In this document: positions 1 through 8,400 of the stretch, one piece after another
Layout of the letters: every line of letters starts with the position of its first letter
Numbering within the stretch: position 1 is the first letter of the stretch
Position numbers and translations under genes: made by a program
Assembly: GCF_042140245.1 (NCBI RefSeq)
Contig: NZ_CP159483.1
Location: 868,001 to 932,000, forward strand
Direction: 5' to 3'
Origin: MH13 sp042140245
GTDB lineage: Bacteria; Pseudomonadota; Alphaproteobacteria; Rhizobiales; MH13
Length of the DNA: 64,000 nt
Notes under the pieces: model-generated
The model's database searches: none
Told to the model about the DNA's origin: nothing
Seen by the model: only the letters and a program-made list of their open reading frames with translations

Positions 1-74
1 GCCGGTTCGGTTATTGGCCTGGTGTGGGCCAGTATGGTGTGACGTGCGCCAGCCCATAGCATCGCACGCATCGT

Positions 75-1028
75 TTGACAGCCTCTCTGTTTGGAGCCCG
101 TTCTTTGTCTCTACTTACCATCGGAACCCGCGGCAGCGCGTTGGCACTGGCTCAAGCCTATGAAACCCGCACGCGGCTGGTTGAGGCGCATGGGTGCGCA
201 CCGGATGACATTGTGGTGCAAGTGTTTTCAACCAAGGGCGATGAAATCCTGGATCAACCTCTGGCGGAGATTGGTGGCAAGGGCCTTTTCACCGAAGAGA
301 TTGAAGCGGCGCTTTCTGATGGTCGCATCGATATCGCGGTGCATTCGTCCAAAGACATGCCGACCGATCTGCCCGAAGGCTTGGCGCTGGACGTGTTTTT
401 GCCGCGCGAAGATGCTCGTGATGTTTTCATTTCGCGCGATGGCGCAACGCTGGAAACGCTACCGCCCGGTAGCGTGGTCGGGACCGCCAGTTTACGGCGG
501 GCAGCGCTGATGAAGCGCCTACGCCCTGACCTTCAAACCGAGTCGATTCGCGGCAATGTGCAAACCCGGCTGCAAAAGCTTGCCGATGGGGTGGTGGATG
601 CCACGCTTCTGGCATTGGCAGGGCTTTCACGGCTGAAGCTTGAGCCAGACCATATGAGCATTTTGCCGCCTGCTGACTTTCCGCCGGCCTTGGCGCAGGG
701 AGCTATTGGTATTGAAACCCGCAGCGATGACACACGTGTGCTTGATCTGCTTGCACCCATTCATCACGTCGACACCGGAGATGCTGTGGCGTGCGAGCGC
801 GCGTTTTTGAAAGCGCTGGACGGATCCTGCAAAACACCCATCGCTGGCCATGCGACGGTGCATGGCGATGATATCATGCTCTCTGGTTTGGTGCTGACAG
901 AAGACGGTACCCAACATCATTCCACTAACGTTAAGGGAAGTCGTGGTGACGGTGTGAGATTGGGTGCGGAGGCTGGCGCCGCATTGAAGGCCAAGGCTGG
1001 CCCGGGCTTTCTGCCCCACTGGGTCTAG
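75..1028 (+). CDS. hemC: Hydroxymethylbilane synthase (porphobilinogen deaminase)
   Basis: Cytoplasmic enzyme of haem and corrin synthesis that joins four porphobilinogen units into hydroxymethylbilane. The N-terminal TIGTRGSALAL block, the VHSSKDMPT block (around residues 90-98) and RRAALMKRLRPDL with its basic substrate-binding residues are all visible. The dipyrromethane-carrying cysteine lies in the GSCKTPIAGH block near residue 253. At about 317 aa the length is normal for the family. The start used is TTG at 75; other TTG or CTG starts exist a few codons inside, so the exact start is uncertain. It is followed after 9 bases by hemD, so the two are probably cotranscribed. The 74 bases before it hold no gene that I can support. 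Confidence 0.96.
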   Translation: MTASLFGARSLSLLTIGTRGSALALAQAYETRTRLVEAHGCAPDDIVVQVFSTKGDEILDQPLAEIGGKGLFTEEIEAALSDGRIDIAVHSSKDMPTDLPEGLALDVFLPREDARDVFISRDGATLETLPPGSVVGTASLRRAALMKRLRPDLQTESIRGNVQTRLQKLADGVVDATLLALAGLSRLKLEPDHMSILPPADFPPALAQGAIGIETRSDDTRVLDLLAPIHHVDTGDAVACERAFLKALDGSCKTPIAGHATVHGDDIMLSGLVLTEDGTQHHSTNVKGSRGDGVRLGAEAGAALKAKAGPGFLPHWV

Positions 1029-1037
1029 GTTCCCAAG

Positions 1038-1751
1038 ATGGCGCGGGTGCTCATCACACGGGCGCAGCCGCAAGCTGATGCTACTGCTGAACGCGTTGTG
1101 GCGCTGGGCTTTGACCCTCTTATCTTTCCTCTTACGCAAACGGTAGCCCTGGACGACGACGTACAAGCGCTTGGCGCGCTTGGCGATTGTGTCGACGGCA
1201 TCATCGTGGCCACAAGCGCTCGTGCCGTCGACGTGCTCACAGCTGCCGGGCTTGGTGTTTGGGCTGGCAAGCAGCGTTGGGCTGTTGTCGGCAATCGGGC
1301 TGCTGATCAGTTGATGGGGTTGGGCGCAACGCTGGCGTTGCCACCAGCTCACGATGTGGCCAGCTTGATCGACGGTCTAAAGGGCTCTCACGAACCTCTC
1401 ACCTATGTTGCGGGCCTTGATCGCAAACCAACACTTGAGGTGGCCTTTCCTGCCATGCGTGCGATCCCAGTTTACGAAGCCAGGGCGCTTGGTGGCTTCT
1501 CAGCTGAGGCGCGTCGTCAACTATCAGTGGAACCACCAGCCTTTGCATTGGTTTACTCAGGCCGGGGAGCGCTGTTGCTGTCGCAAGCCATTGAAGATGC
1601 CGCTTTACAGGCCGACATGAAACACATGCGCTGGCTTTGCCTATCAGAGGATGTGGCCGGCCAAGCGCCGCCCTATGCCACCGTGCATCTTGCAGACACG
1701 CCAACGCAAGACGCGCTTCTGCGCACGCTGACACAAACACATAGAGACTAA
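1038..1751 (+). CDS. hemD: Uroporphyrinogen-III synthase
   Basis: Closes and inverts ring D of hydroxymethylbilane to give uroporphyrinogen III. The 237-aa protein starts with MARVLITRAQPQADATA, the typical HemD N-terminus, and has the diffuse two-lobed Rossmann-like pattern of the family, including VATSARAVDVL and ALVYSGRGALLL segments. HemD sequences are poorly conserved, so the call rests partly on its place directly after hemC. The ATG at 1038 gives a 9-base gap from hemC and fits cotranscription. Confidence 0.93.
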   Translation: MARVLITRAQPQADATAERVVALGFDPLIFPLTQTVALDDDVQALGALGDCVDGIIVATSARAVDVLTAAGLGVWAGKQRWAVVGNRAADQLMGLGATLALPPAHDVASLIDGLKGSHEPLTYVAGLDRKPTLEVAFPAMRAIPVYEARALGGFSAEARRQLSVEPPAFALVYSGRGALLLSQAIEDAALQADMKHMRWLCLSEDVAGQAPPYATVHLADTPTQDALLRTLTQTHRD

Positions 1752-1979
1752 GCGTTCTCAAATTGGCGTCCGTCATATTTGCAACATGTGGACGGCGCAG
1801 ATTTTTAACACCCTGTTCATCCCGCTGGATGACTAGGTTCTATCCAGTGGCTCCCTGCGTCCATTGGCTATGGCAAAAAGTGAGACGGGCGCGGGCAGGG
1901 CGTATAAGATCAAGGCATGCACTGTCAGCACGCGCTATGGCGTTGCCGAGACCGGTGTTGGAAAATCGCGGAGCGAAGA

Positions 1980-3695
1980 GTGGCAACAGGTTCAGGGGCA
2001 AAATCGGGGTCAACACGCAAACGCGCATCATCCAGTGGGCGGTCTGGTGGATCGGGTGCACGCAAGCGCACGACATCTAAGCCATTGATCATTGACGTGG
2101 AGGCGGACAAAGCGGCCAAAACCTCATCGGCTGAAACGGCTTCATCGGACACGACCCAAACAGCTTCAAGCGGACTGGATGAGGCAACCGCGCAGGCCGC
2201 CGGACTGTCCGCCGACCCTTCAACACCATCTGAGGGTAAAACGACCACGCCTGCCGCCGAAAATCCCGCCAACTCATCAGATGGGTCGGCATCCGATGAT
2301 GATGCCGTCAAAGCGCCATCCAACGCTCCATCTGGCGGCCGTGAACCGAGCCCGTTTTTTCTTTTTGCCGCTGGCTTGATCGGCGCTCTGTTGGCGATGG
2401 TGCTGATGTTCCTGGCCTCGGTTGTTGGTCTCTTCAGCCTGTCAGACGGTCGCGTGGACGATCAGGCGGCCGCCTTAGCTGCGCTGGAAACACGCGTACG
2501 CGCCGTTGAAACACAAGCTGCTTCGCAGGACGTCGCTGCAGAAGCCTTTGACCCCGCTGTTCTGGAACCTTTGGAGAGCGACCTAGCTACCCTTCGCTCC
2601 CAACTTGATGCTGTTCTGCAGGCGCCTGTCAGCGATGGGGAGACACCGATCGATTTTGATGGAGCCCTGGGCGAGGCTTTGGCACCACTGGATGGTCGCC
2701 TGAGCACTGTCGAAGATCAGTTGCAATCAACCATTGCAGCCCTTTCGACCGCCGAGGACAGTGGATCGCCTGCTATCGTGACGGCTGATCCGGCTCTGGC
2801 CGCATCGGTTGATGCGCTAAGTTCGGCACTTGATGCGGTTCGCGGTGACCTTGAGGGCACGCAGGACCAATTGGCCGCGATGGCATCTGAGCAGACGACG
2901 GTTGCGCCAGAAACGGGCGCTCGACTTGACGCGTTGGACGGCTTGATCGCCAATGTGGGCGCGCAGCTTTCCGCCCTTGGCGACGAGTTTGCAGCGCTGT
3001 CTGCAGATGTTCAGACGGTGCGTGATACAGTCGATGTGCGTCTCGGTGCCCTGGCATCCGACATTACAGCGTTGGCCGAGGCGCCGGTGGCTCAAACGCC
3101 AGATCATCTGGCTCGGCTTGGCGTTGCGCTGAATGCGTTGGTCGCCGCCCGCGACAGCGGGCTAGATGTGGCCGCCCCGTTGGCGGCTGCGCACGCCGCT
3201 GCGTCCGTGGATGATGCACTGAGTGATGCGCTGGCCCCGGTTTCGGGCGGTCAGGTGTCGGGTGCGCTGGATGGTGGCTCATTGCTTGGTGCTTATGAGA
3301 GCGCCTATGACGCCATGCGCGCGGCGGCCCCAGAGAGCGAAGGTGGCGGTCTGCTAGGCGCTTTGGAAGATCGTGCGCGTCAGATGGTGACCATCCGCGC
3401 GCCCGAAGGGTCAGCTGTTTTAAGCAGCGGTAATAACCCCTTGGATCAGCTGGATGCGCTTGGGCAGCTGGTTGCCGATCAACGCTTTGGAGATGCTGTC
3501 ACGCTTGCCACGCGCCTGCCTGCGGCAGTGCAACAGGCAAGTGGTGACCTGATTGGCACGTTGCACGCCCGAGTCGCGCTTGATGAGGCGATTGCGAACA
3601 CCCGCCAAGCGTTGGTGCGTGCTTTGCAAGCGCCAGAGGCTGCTCCTCAAACCAGTGCAACACCGACCGACTCGTCCGGCACCAACAGCCAGTAA
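1980..3695 (+). CDS. Mitofilin/Mic60-like inner-membrane protein (COG4223 type)
   Basis: About 571 aa. It has a basic then acidic low-complexity N-terminus, one strong membrane helix around residues 125-150 (FFLFAAGLIGALLAMVLMF region), a long alanine-, leucine-, aspartate- and glutamate-rich coiled-coil region, and a C-terminal helical domain. This is the layout of alphaproteobacterial Mic60 homologues, which are often encoded between hemD and hemY. Such proteins shape intracytoplasmic or periplasmic membrane architecture and interact with outer-membrane partners. I chose the GTG at 1980 because a GGAG sits 6 bases before it; an ATG at 1917 in the same frame lacks this. The neighbouring HemY-like gene begins 17 bases after the stop. 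Confidence 0.8.
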   Translation: MATGSGAKSGSTRKRASSSGRSGGSGARKRTTSKPLIIDVEADKAAKTSSAETASSDTTQTASSGLDEATAQAAGLSADPSTPSEGKTTTPAAENPANSSDGSASDDDAVKAPSNAPSGGREPSPFFLFAAGLIGALLAMVLMFLASVVGLFSLSDGRVDDQAAALAALETRVRAVETQAASQDVAAEAFDPAVLEPLESDLATLRSQLDAVLQAPVSDGETPIDFDGALGEALAPLDGRLSTVEDQLQSTIAALSTAEDSGSPAIVTADPALAASVDALSSALDAVRGDLEGTQDQLAAMASEQTTVAPETGARLDALDGLIANVGAQLSALGDEFAALSADVQTVRDTVDVRLGALASDITALAEAPVAQTPDHLARLGVALNALVAARDSGLDVAAPLAAAHAAASVDDALSDALAPVSGGQVSGALDGGSLLGAYESAYDAMRAAAPESEGGGLLGALEDRARQMVTIRAPEGSAVLSSGNNPLDQLDALGQLVADQRFGDAVTLATRLPAAVQQASGDLIGTLHARVALDEAIANTRQALVRALQAPEAAPQTSATPTDSSGTNSQ

Positions 3696-3712
3696 GTTAG
3701 GAGATATACCCC

Positions 3713-5590
3713 GTGCTACGCGTTATCCTCTTTCTAGCTCTGGTTCTGGCTTTTGCGTTCGGTTTTGCCTGGCTGGCCGATCGCCCCGGCACGGTGGCCA
3801 TCGACTGGATGGGCTATCAGATCGAACTCTCAGCGATGCTCGCGATGGTTGGTCTGTTGGTGCTGATCATCGTGATTATGGCGGTCTGGTGGGTGCTGAA
3901 GGTGATCCTTCGTTCACCGCAGATCATGGGCGGCTATTTCTCCGCTCGTCGCCGTGACAAGGGCTACGAAGCCCTGTCGAGCGGTCTTATTGCTGCTGGT
4001 TCCGGCGACAGCCGTGCGGCCGAGCGCTATGCAGGCCAAGCCAAGAAGCTGGCTCCGGATGCGCCCCTGACCCGTGTTTTGAGCGCGTCGAGCGCTGACC
4101 TTTCTGGCGACGCTGACGCCAAGCGTCTTGCCTATCGGCAAATGCTGGATGATCCGAAAACGCAACTTCTGGGCCTGCGTGGCCTCTATGTTGATGCTGT
4201 TGGTGCCGAGGATGAAGAGGCCGCCCGCCACTACGCCAGTCAAGCTGCCGCGTTGGCCCCATCTTTGCCTTGGGCTGGTCAAGCGCAGTTCGAGGATCAA
4301 GTGCAGCGTGGTGATTGGCCCGCTGCCCGCGCCGCTTTGGAGCGCAACTTGCAGTCGCGCATTGTCACCAAAACCGAGCGCAACCGGCTGCGCGCGGTGC
4401 TTTTGACGGCTGAGGCCATTGATCGAGAAGAAGGCGAGCCGGAGTCCGCGCGGCCCCTGGCGCAAGAAGCGCACAAGCTGGCGCCCGACCTGGTGCCGGC
4501 TGCTGCCGTTGCTGGGCGTTTGCTGATCCGCGCTGGCAAAATGACCCAGGCAAGCAAGGTGATCGAAGCCACATGGCGCAAATCTCAGCACCCCGAGCTT
4601 GCCGAGGTTTATCTCTATGTGCGCCCCGGTGATGCGGTGGCCGACCGTGTGAAACGTGCGCGCAAGTTGGTGCAACTGTGTGCTCACGAGCTGGAAGGCG
4701 AGTTGGCGCTGGCGCGCGCGCTGATGGAGGCTGGCAAGCTTGATGAGGCGCGCCAAACGCTTGACCCGCACACTGGTCCTGAGGCGACGCAGCGCGTGTG
4801 CTTGCTGATGGCCGAAATCGAGGAAAAGCAGGGTGGCGACACAGCAGCTGTGCGTGGCTGGATGGCCCGAGCTTTGCGTGCCAAGCGGGATCCGGCCTGG
4901 GTAGCTGATGGTTACATCTCCTCAACCTGGGAGCCGGTTTCACCGCTCTCTGGCCGTGTCGATGCTTTTGAGTGGAAGGTGCCGGTGGAACGTTTCTCAG
5001 CCCATGAGCCGGTGGCGATCCCCGATGATGCGATGAACAATGATGGCCAGGTGATGCTGCCTGCGCGCCTGCCAGGTGTTGCTGCCGCAGTCGGCGCGGG
5101 TGGGGTGGCTGAGGCTTTGGACGATCAGGCCAAAGAAGAGGCTGAGGATGCTGAGCTGATTGTCGATGCGTCCCCCGAAGACGAGCCAGAGTCGGATGAG
5201 ACTGCGCCTGCTGAGACAAAGGACACGGCGGTCGTTGAGGTGTCTCCCAGCGAACCGGACGATATCACTGCAACATCCGAGCCAGAGACCAAGGCTGATG
5301 ATACCCCGATCATCGCCAATGATGACGGCCCTCCCGTGACTGAGTCCGAGAGCGCGGAGGCGCAGGACAGCGAGCCATCTCCGAAGGTCGATGAGGCAGC
5401 TGTGGACGCCGACTCTGCGGATGAAAGCTCGACCGTGACACCGTTGCCGGTTGCTGCTGATGATCCAGAAGCTGAAGAGAAAGCTGAGTTCAGCGGCCTG
5501 CCGGGTGGCCATGCGCCTGATGATCCAGGCACGCCGGATGAGAGCGAGGATGAGACACCAAGCGAACGGCGACGGTTCCGCTTGTTTTGA
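3713..5590 (+). CDS. HemY-like TPR protein of the haem-synthesis operon
   Basis: 625 aa. Two N-terminal membrane helices (about residues 1-25 and 38-62) are followed by the HemY_N segment with VIDWMGYQIELSA-like residues, then TPR-like helical repeats to about residue 410, then an acidic, low-complexity tail of about 170 residues rich in Glu, Asp, Ser and Thr that ends SERRRFRLF. The family is linked genetically to protoporphyrin/haem synthesis but its activity is unclear; it is not the Bacillus oxidase also called HemY. The start is GTG at 3713 with AGGAG at good spacing. It follows the Mic60-like gene closely and they are probably one transcript. Confidence 0.85.
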   Translation: MLRVILFLALVLAFAFGFAWLADRPGTVAIDWMGYQIELSAMLAMVGLLVLIIVIMAVWWVLKVILRSPQIMGGYFSARRRDKGYEALSSGLIAAGSGDSRAAERYAGQAKKLAPDAPLTRVLSASSADLSGDADAKRLAYRQMLDDPKTQLLGLRGLYVDAVGAEDEEAARHYASQAAALAPSLPWAGQAQFEDQVQRGDWPAARAALERNLQSRIVTKTERNRLRAVLLTAEAIDREEGEPESARPLAQEAHKLAPDLVPAAAVAGRLLIRAGKMTQASKVIEATWRKSQHPELAEVYLYVRPGDAVADRVKRARKLVQLCAHELEGELALARALMEAGKLDEARQTLDPHTGPEATQRVCLLMAEIEEKQGGDTAAVRGWMARALRAKRDPAWVADGYISSTWEPVSPLSGRVDAFEWKVPVERFSAHEPVAIPDDAMNNDGQVMLPARLPGVAAAVGAGGVAEALDDQAKEEAEDAELIVDASPEDEPESDETAPAETKDTAVVEVSPSEPDDITATSEPETKADDTPIIANDDGPPVTESESAEAQDSEPSPKVDEAAVDADSADESSTVTPLPVAADDPEAEEKAEFSGLPGGHAPDDPGTPDESEDETPSERRRFRLF

Positions 5591-5696
5591 TGGGCAAAGG
5601 CGTGTGCGCTCTTATGCAACGCGTCTTGCCAAACAGAGGTGATTGGGCTACCGGTCCGCTCCATTCGCGCAAGGGCTTGAACAGCCCTGCCGCAAC

Positions 5697-5772
5697 GCCG
5701 CTTTAGCTCAGTTGGTAGAGCACATCATTCGTAATGATGGGGTCACGTGTTCGAGTCACGTAAGCGGCACCA
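5697..5772 (+). tRNA. tRNA-Thr (anticodon CGT)
   Basis: A 76-base cloverleaf with the CCA end encoded. The acceptor stem GCCGCTT pairs with AAGCGGC. The D arm contains AGCTCAGTTGGTAGAGC. The anticodon stem CATCA/TGATG encloses the loop TTCGTAA, giving anticodon CGT for the codon ACG. The T arm has the GTTCGAGTC core. No other RNA gene is adjacent. Confidence 0.96.
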
Positions 5773-5774
5773 CA

Positions 5775-5826
5775 GTTGTTTTCTATGAAAACAACCGCGC
5801 CTGGCAGGCGTTTGCGAAGCAAATGC
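5775..5826 (+). repeat. Hairpins downstream of tRNA-Thr
   Basis: Two hairpins follow the tRNA. The first is a perfect 9-bp inverted repeat GTTGTTTTC / GAAAACAAC at 5775-5795 with a 3-base loop. The second pairs GCGTTTGC with GCAAATGC at 5808-5826. Neither has a clean T-run after it, so they may be processing or weak termination signals for the tRNA, or for the phnE transcript arriving from the other strand. Confidence 0.5.
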
Positions 5827-5888
5827 CGAGAGCGCACACTGCCCACCATTCTTGATTGCCTCCGTTCCTTCCGAACGACCGCATTCGC

Positions 5889-6701
5889 CTAAATAATCGC
5901 GTGACGCACTTTGGCGGAGACCCATTCGCTAAGGACCACGGTGGCCAGGATCAAAATCAAGATCATCGTCACCTGCGGCCAGGCGAGCACATTAAGCGAG
6001 GCTTGCAGTTTCAGGCCGATCCCGCCGGCGCCGACCAAACCGAGAATGGTGCTCTCGCGGATGTTGATGTCCCAGCGGAACACTGAAATGCCCCAGAAGG
6101 CGGGCATGATTTGCGGAACAATTGCGTAGTTGAGCGTTTGGGCTGAAGTTGCGCCTGTGGCCTGGACCGCTTCGATCTGTTTGGCGTCGGTCTCTTCGAT
6201 GGCTTCATAGAGAAGCTTGCCGATGAAGCCGATGGAACGAAGGGCAATCGCGACGATACCGGCCAGAATTCCTGGACCGATGATCGCCACCAACAACAGC
6301 GCCCAGATCAGCGAGTTGATGGAGCGCGAGGCAACAATGATGAAAAGCGCGATGGGTCGCAGGATTTTCGTCGACGGTGATGTGTTGCGGGCGGCCAAAA
6401 ACGCGACAGGTACGGCAAGAATCACACCGCCGATCGTGCCCAGTGTTGCGATGGTGAGTGTGTCCCACAAGGGCACCAGCAATTCAGGGACATAAGACAG
6501 GCGCGGTGGCATCATGCGCGCGCCGATATCAGCAGCTTGGCGCGGCGCGTCAGCGACGAAGGCCCAGATCGTGTTTTCTGTCATGATGCCCCAGCACCAG
6601 ACAAACAGGGCAACAAGGGCCAACCAGCCGAACCACAGGGCCAAGCGTCCGCGCGGTGTGCGGTGGCGCCAGACTTGGCTGTAATGCGTGATCTCGCTCA
6701 T
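5889..6701 (-). CDS. phnE: Phosphonate-type ABC transporter permease (second PhnE)
   Basis: Inner-membrane permease of about 270 aa with five to six hydrophobic helices and the EAA-loop region (LLYEAIEETDAKQIEAVQATG) that docks with the ATPase. The FRWDINIRESTILGLVGAGGIG block is characteristic of PhnE. It is the last gene of the phnD-C-E-E run, and its start overlaps the preceding permease by 4 bases. Substrate could be phosphonate, phosphite or a phosphate ester; the sequence alone does not decide. Confidence 0.93.
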   Translation of the reverse strand: MSEITHYSQVWRHRTPRGRLALWFGWLALVALFVWCWGIMTENTIWAFVADAPRQAADIGARMMPPRLSYVPELLVPLWDTLTIATLGTIGGVILAVPVAFLAARNTSPSTKILRPIALFIIVASRSINSLIWALLLVAIIGPGILAGIVAIALRSIGFIGKLLYEAIEETDAKQIEAVQATGATSAQTLNYAIVPQIMPAFWGISVFRWDINIRESTILGLVGAGGIGLKLQASLNVLAWPQVTMILILILATVVLSEWVSAKVRHAII

Positions 6702-7513
6702 TGCAGGAACTTTCGCAGGTAGCTGGAGCCGTATTCGGCCACCATGACAATGGCGATGATGACGAGCAGGATCGCGCCTGCGCTGTCATACTCGTAGCGA
6801 TCGATGGCGGTGTTCAGCGTTGCGCCGATACCGCCTGCGCCCACAATGCCAATCACCGCGCTCTCACGGAAATTGATATCCAGTCGATAAAGTGACAGGC
6901 CAATGAGGCGCGGCATCACTTGCGGCTGTACGGCGTAATTGACCAGCTGCGACCAGGAGGCGCCGGTGGCACGAACAGCCTCGGCCTGGGTTTCATCAAT
7001 CTCTTCAATATCATCGGCCAACAGCTTCGCGATGAAGCCAATGGTGGCGAAGGACAGCGTGAGGAAGCCTGCGAAAGGGCCGAACCCAAACATCGCCACG
7101 AGAAAAATCGCGATGATGATCTCTTGCAGCGCGCGGCTGACCGCAATGATTGATCGGCAGATGTAGTAGATCCATGCTGGCGCGAGGTTTCGGGCTGCGC
7201 CAATGCCGATGGGGACCGAGATGAGAACGCCGACGACCGTTGAGGTCAGCGTCATGGTGAGGCTTTCAATCAGCCCGCGATAGATGTCGTTCCAGCGACT
7301 GGTGAAATCGGGTTGCAAGAACCCCATGATGAAGCGCTGGCCACGTTCAAGCCCGATGGAAACGCGCGCCCAATCCACTTCCACTGAGCCCATGGCCACA
7401 ACGAGATAGGCCAGAATGCCGATCTGAAGGATGAGGCGCCAGCGCCGATCTTTGACGATCTGCGGCGGGCGTCGCCATGTGGACGGATAGGTTGTCTGAG
7501 ACGTCGCGGTCAT
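6698..7513 (-). CDS. phnE: Phosphonate-type ABC transporter permease (first PhnE)
   Basis: 271 aa. It has the same architecture as its downstream neighbour: an N-terminal cytoplasmic tail, several membrane helices, the EAA loop (LLADDIEEIDETQAEAVRATG) and the LDINFRESAVIGIVGAGGIG signature. The pair would form a heterodimeric channel. The start overlaps the end of phnC by 4 bases and its end overlaps the next permease by 4 bases, so translation is probably coupled. Confidence 0.93.
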   Translation of the reverse strand: MTATSQTTYPSTWRRPPQIVKDRRWRLILQIGILAYLVVAMGSVEVDWARVSIGLERGQRFIMGFLQPDFTSRWNDIYRGLIESLTMTLTSTVVGVLISVPIGIGAARNLAPAWIYYICRSIIAVSRALQEIIIAIFLVAMFGFGPFAGFLTLSFATIGFIAKLLADDIEEIDETQAEAVRATGASWSQLVNYAVQPQVMPRLIGLSLYRLDINFRESAVIGIVGAGGIGATLNTAIDRYEYDSAGAILLVIIAIVMVAEYGSSYLRKFLQ

Positions 7514-8331
7514 CGGGCAAGCGCCGCCATGCGGTCACGGGCGTCAGCTTCAGCCTGCGTCTGCTCCTCATCACCCTTGCGCATGGCGTGCCAGTCTTCC
7601 GCACCGTAAATGGTGGTGAGCACATCATCGCTGAGCTCTTCCGGCGACCCATCGAAAACGATGCGCCCGGAATTGAGGCCAATGATGCGTTGCATGAACT
7701 GCTGGGCGAGCGGCACATCGTGAATGTTGACGATGGCTGGCAGACCGCGCTCCTCACAGATTTCGGTGAGAAGGCGCATGATCTGGCGAGAGGTTTTTGG
7801 GTCAAGGCTTGCGGTTGGCTCATCAACCAGCAGCAGTTCCGGCTCCTGGGCGAGCGCGCGTGCAATGCCGACGCGTTGACGCTGGCCACCTGACAGGGCG
7901 TCAGCACGCTTATCGGCCTGATGCATAAGGCCCACCCGATCAAGCAAGCGGTAGGCGTTTTGAATGTCTTGGGGTGGGTATTTGCGCAAAAAGCTGCGCC
8001 AGAAAGGCACGTAGCCCAAACGACCGGAGAGCACGTTCTCCATCACCGTCAGGCGTTCCACCAGCGCATACTCTTGAAAGATCATGCCGATGCGGCGTCT
8101 CTGATGACGCAGCTCGGTTTTGCCGAGTTTCACCAGATCAACATCGCCGAGCATGATCTTGCCGGCGGTGGGTTCAACCAAGCGGTTGATGCAGCGAATG
8201 AGCGTTGATTTGCCAGCGCCAGATGGGCCGATCAATCCGATGATCTGGCCCTTGGGCACATCAAGTGTGGCATCGCTAAGCGCGGCGTCGCCGGTTTTGT
8301 ACGTCTTCGACAGACCTTCAAGATGCAGCAT
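7510..8331 (-). CDS. phnC: Phosphonate-type ABC transporter ATP-binding protein
   Basis: 273 aa ABC ATPase that powers the PhnE pair. Visible motifs are Walker A GPSGAGKST (around residue 36), the Q-loop FQEYALVERLTV typical of PhnC, the signature ALSGGQRQRVGIARAL and Walker B LLLVDEPTASLD, with the H-loop in NIHDVPLA. It is separated from phnD by a strong hairpin and coupled to the first permease by a 4-base overlap. Confidence 0.95.
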   Translation of the reverse strand: MLHLEGLSKTYKTGDAALSDATLDVPKGQIIGLIGPSGAGKSTLIRCINRLVEPTAGKIMLGDVDLVKLGKTELRHQRRRIGMIFQEYALVERLTVMENVLSGRLGYVPFWRSFLRKYPPQDIQNAYRLLDRVGLMHQADKRADALSGGQRQRVGIARALAQEPELLLVDEPTASLDPKTSRQIMRLLTEICEERGLPAIVNIHDVPLAQQFMQRIIGLNSGRIVFDGSPEELSDDVLTTIYGAEDWHAMRKGDEEQTQAEADARDRMAALAR

Positions 8332-8353
8332 GCAACGCCCCTCACAAACGCTG

Positions 8354-8380
8354 AAATGGGCGGCATTGCGCCGCCCATTT
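8354..8380 (-). terminator. Hairpin between phnD and phnC (attenuator or mRNA stabiliser)
   Basis: A perfect 11-bp inverted repeat, AAATGGGCGGC / GCCGCCCATTT, with a 5-base loop, lies in the gap between phnD and phnC. On the minus strand the stem is not followed by a long T-run. It may act as a partial terminator or 3' stabiliser that raises phnD mRNA over the downstream transporter genes. Confidence 0.6.
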
Positions 8381-8400
8381 TTGGTAGTATTCTAACGAAA

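Noticed and set aside
1..74. Possible tail of an upstream plus-strand gene (13 codons ending in TGA at 40-42) or the start of a divergent tsaD
   Set aside because: Too short to identify. The minus strand does not show the TsaD N-terminal pattern, so neither is claimed.
627..1352. Minus-strand ORF of 241 codons across the hemC/hemD junction
   Set aside because: Lies antisense to two well-recognised genes, has no recognisable domain and no ribosome-binding site; it is a shadow of GC-rich coding DNA.
1763..2080. 105-codon ORF before the Mic60-like gene
   Set aside because: Overlaps the 5' part of the Mic60-like gene in another frame, with composition unlike a protein family; no supporting start signal.
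3914..4771. Minus-strand ORF of 285 codons opposite the HemY-like gene
   Set aside because: Antisense to a coherent TPR protein and rich in Arg/Gln/His in the way typical of shadow frames; no family resemblance.
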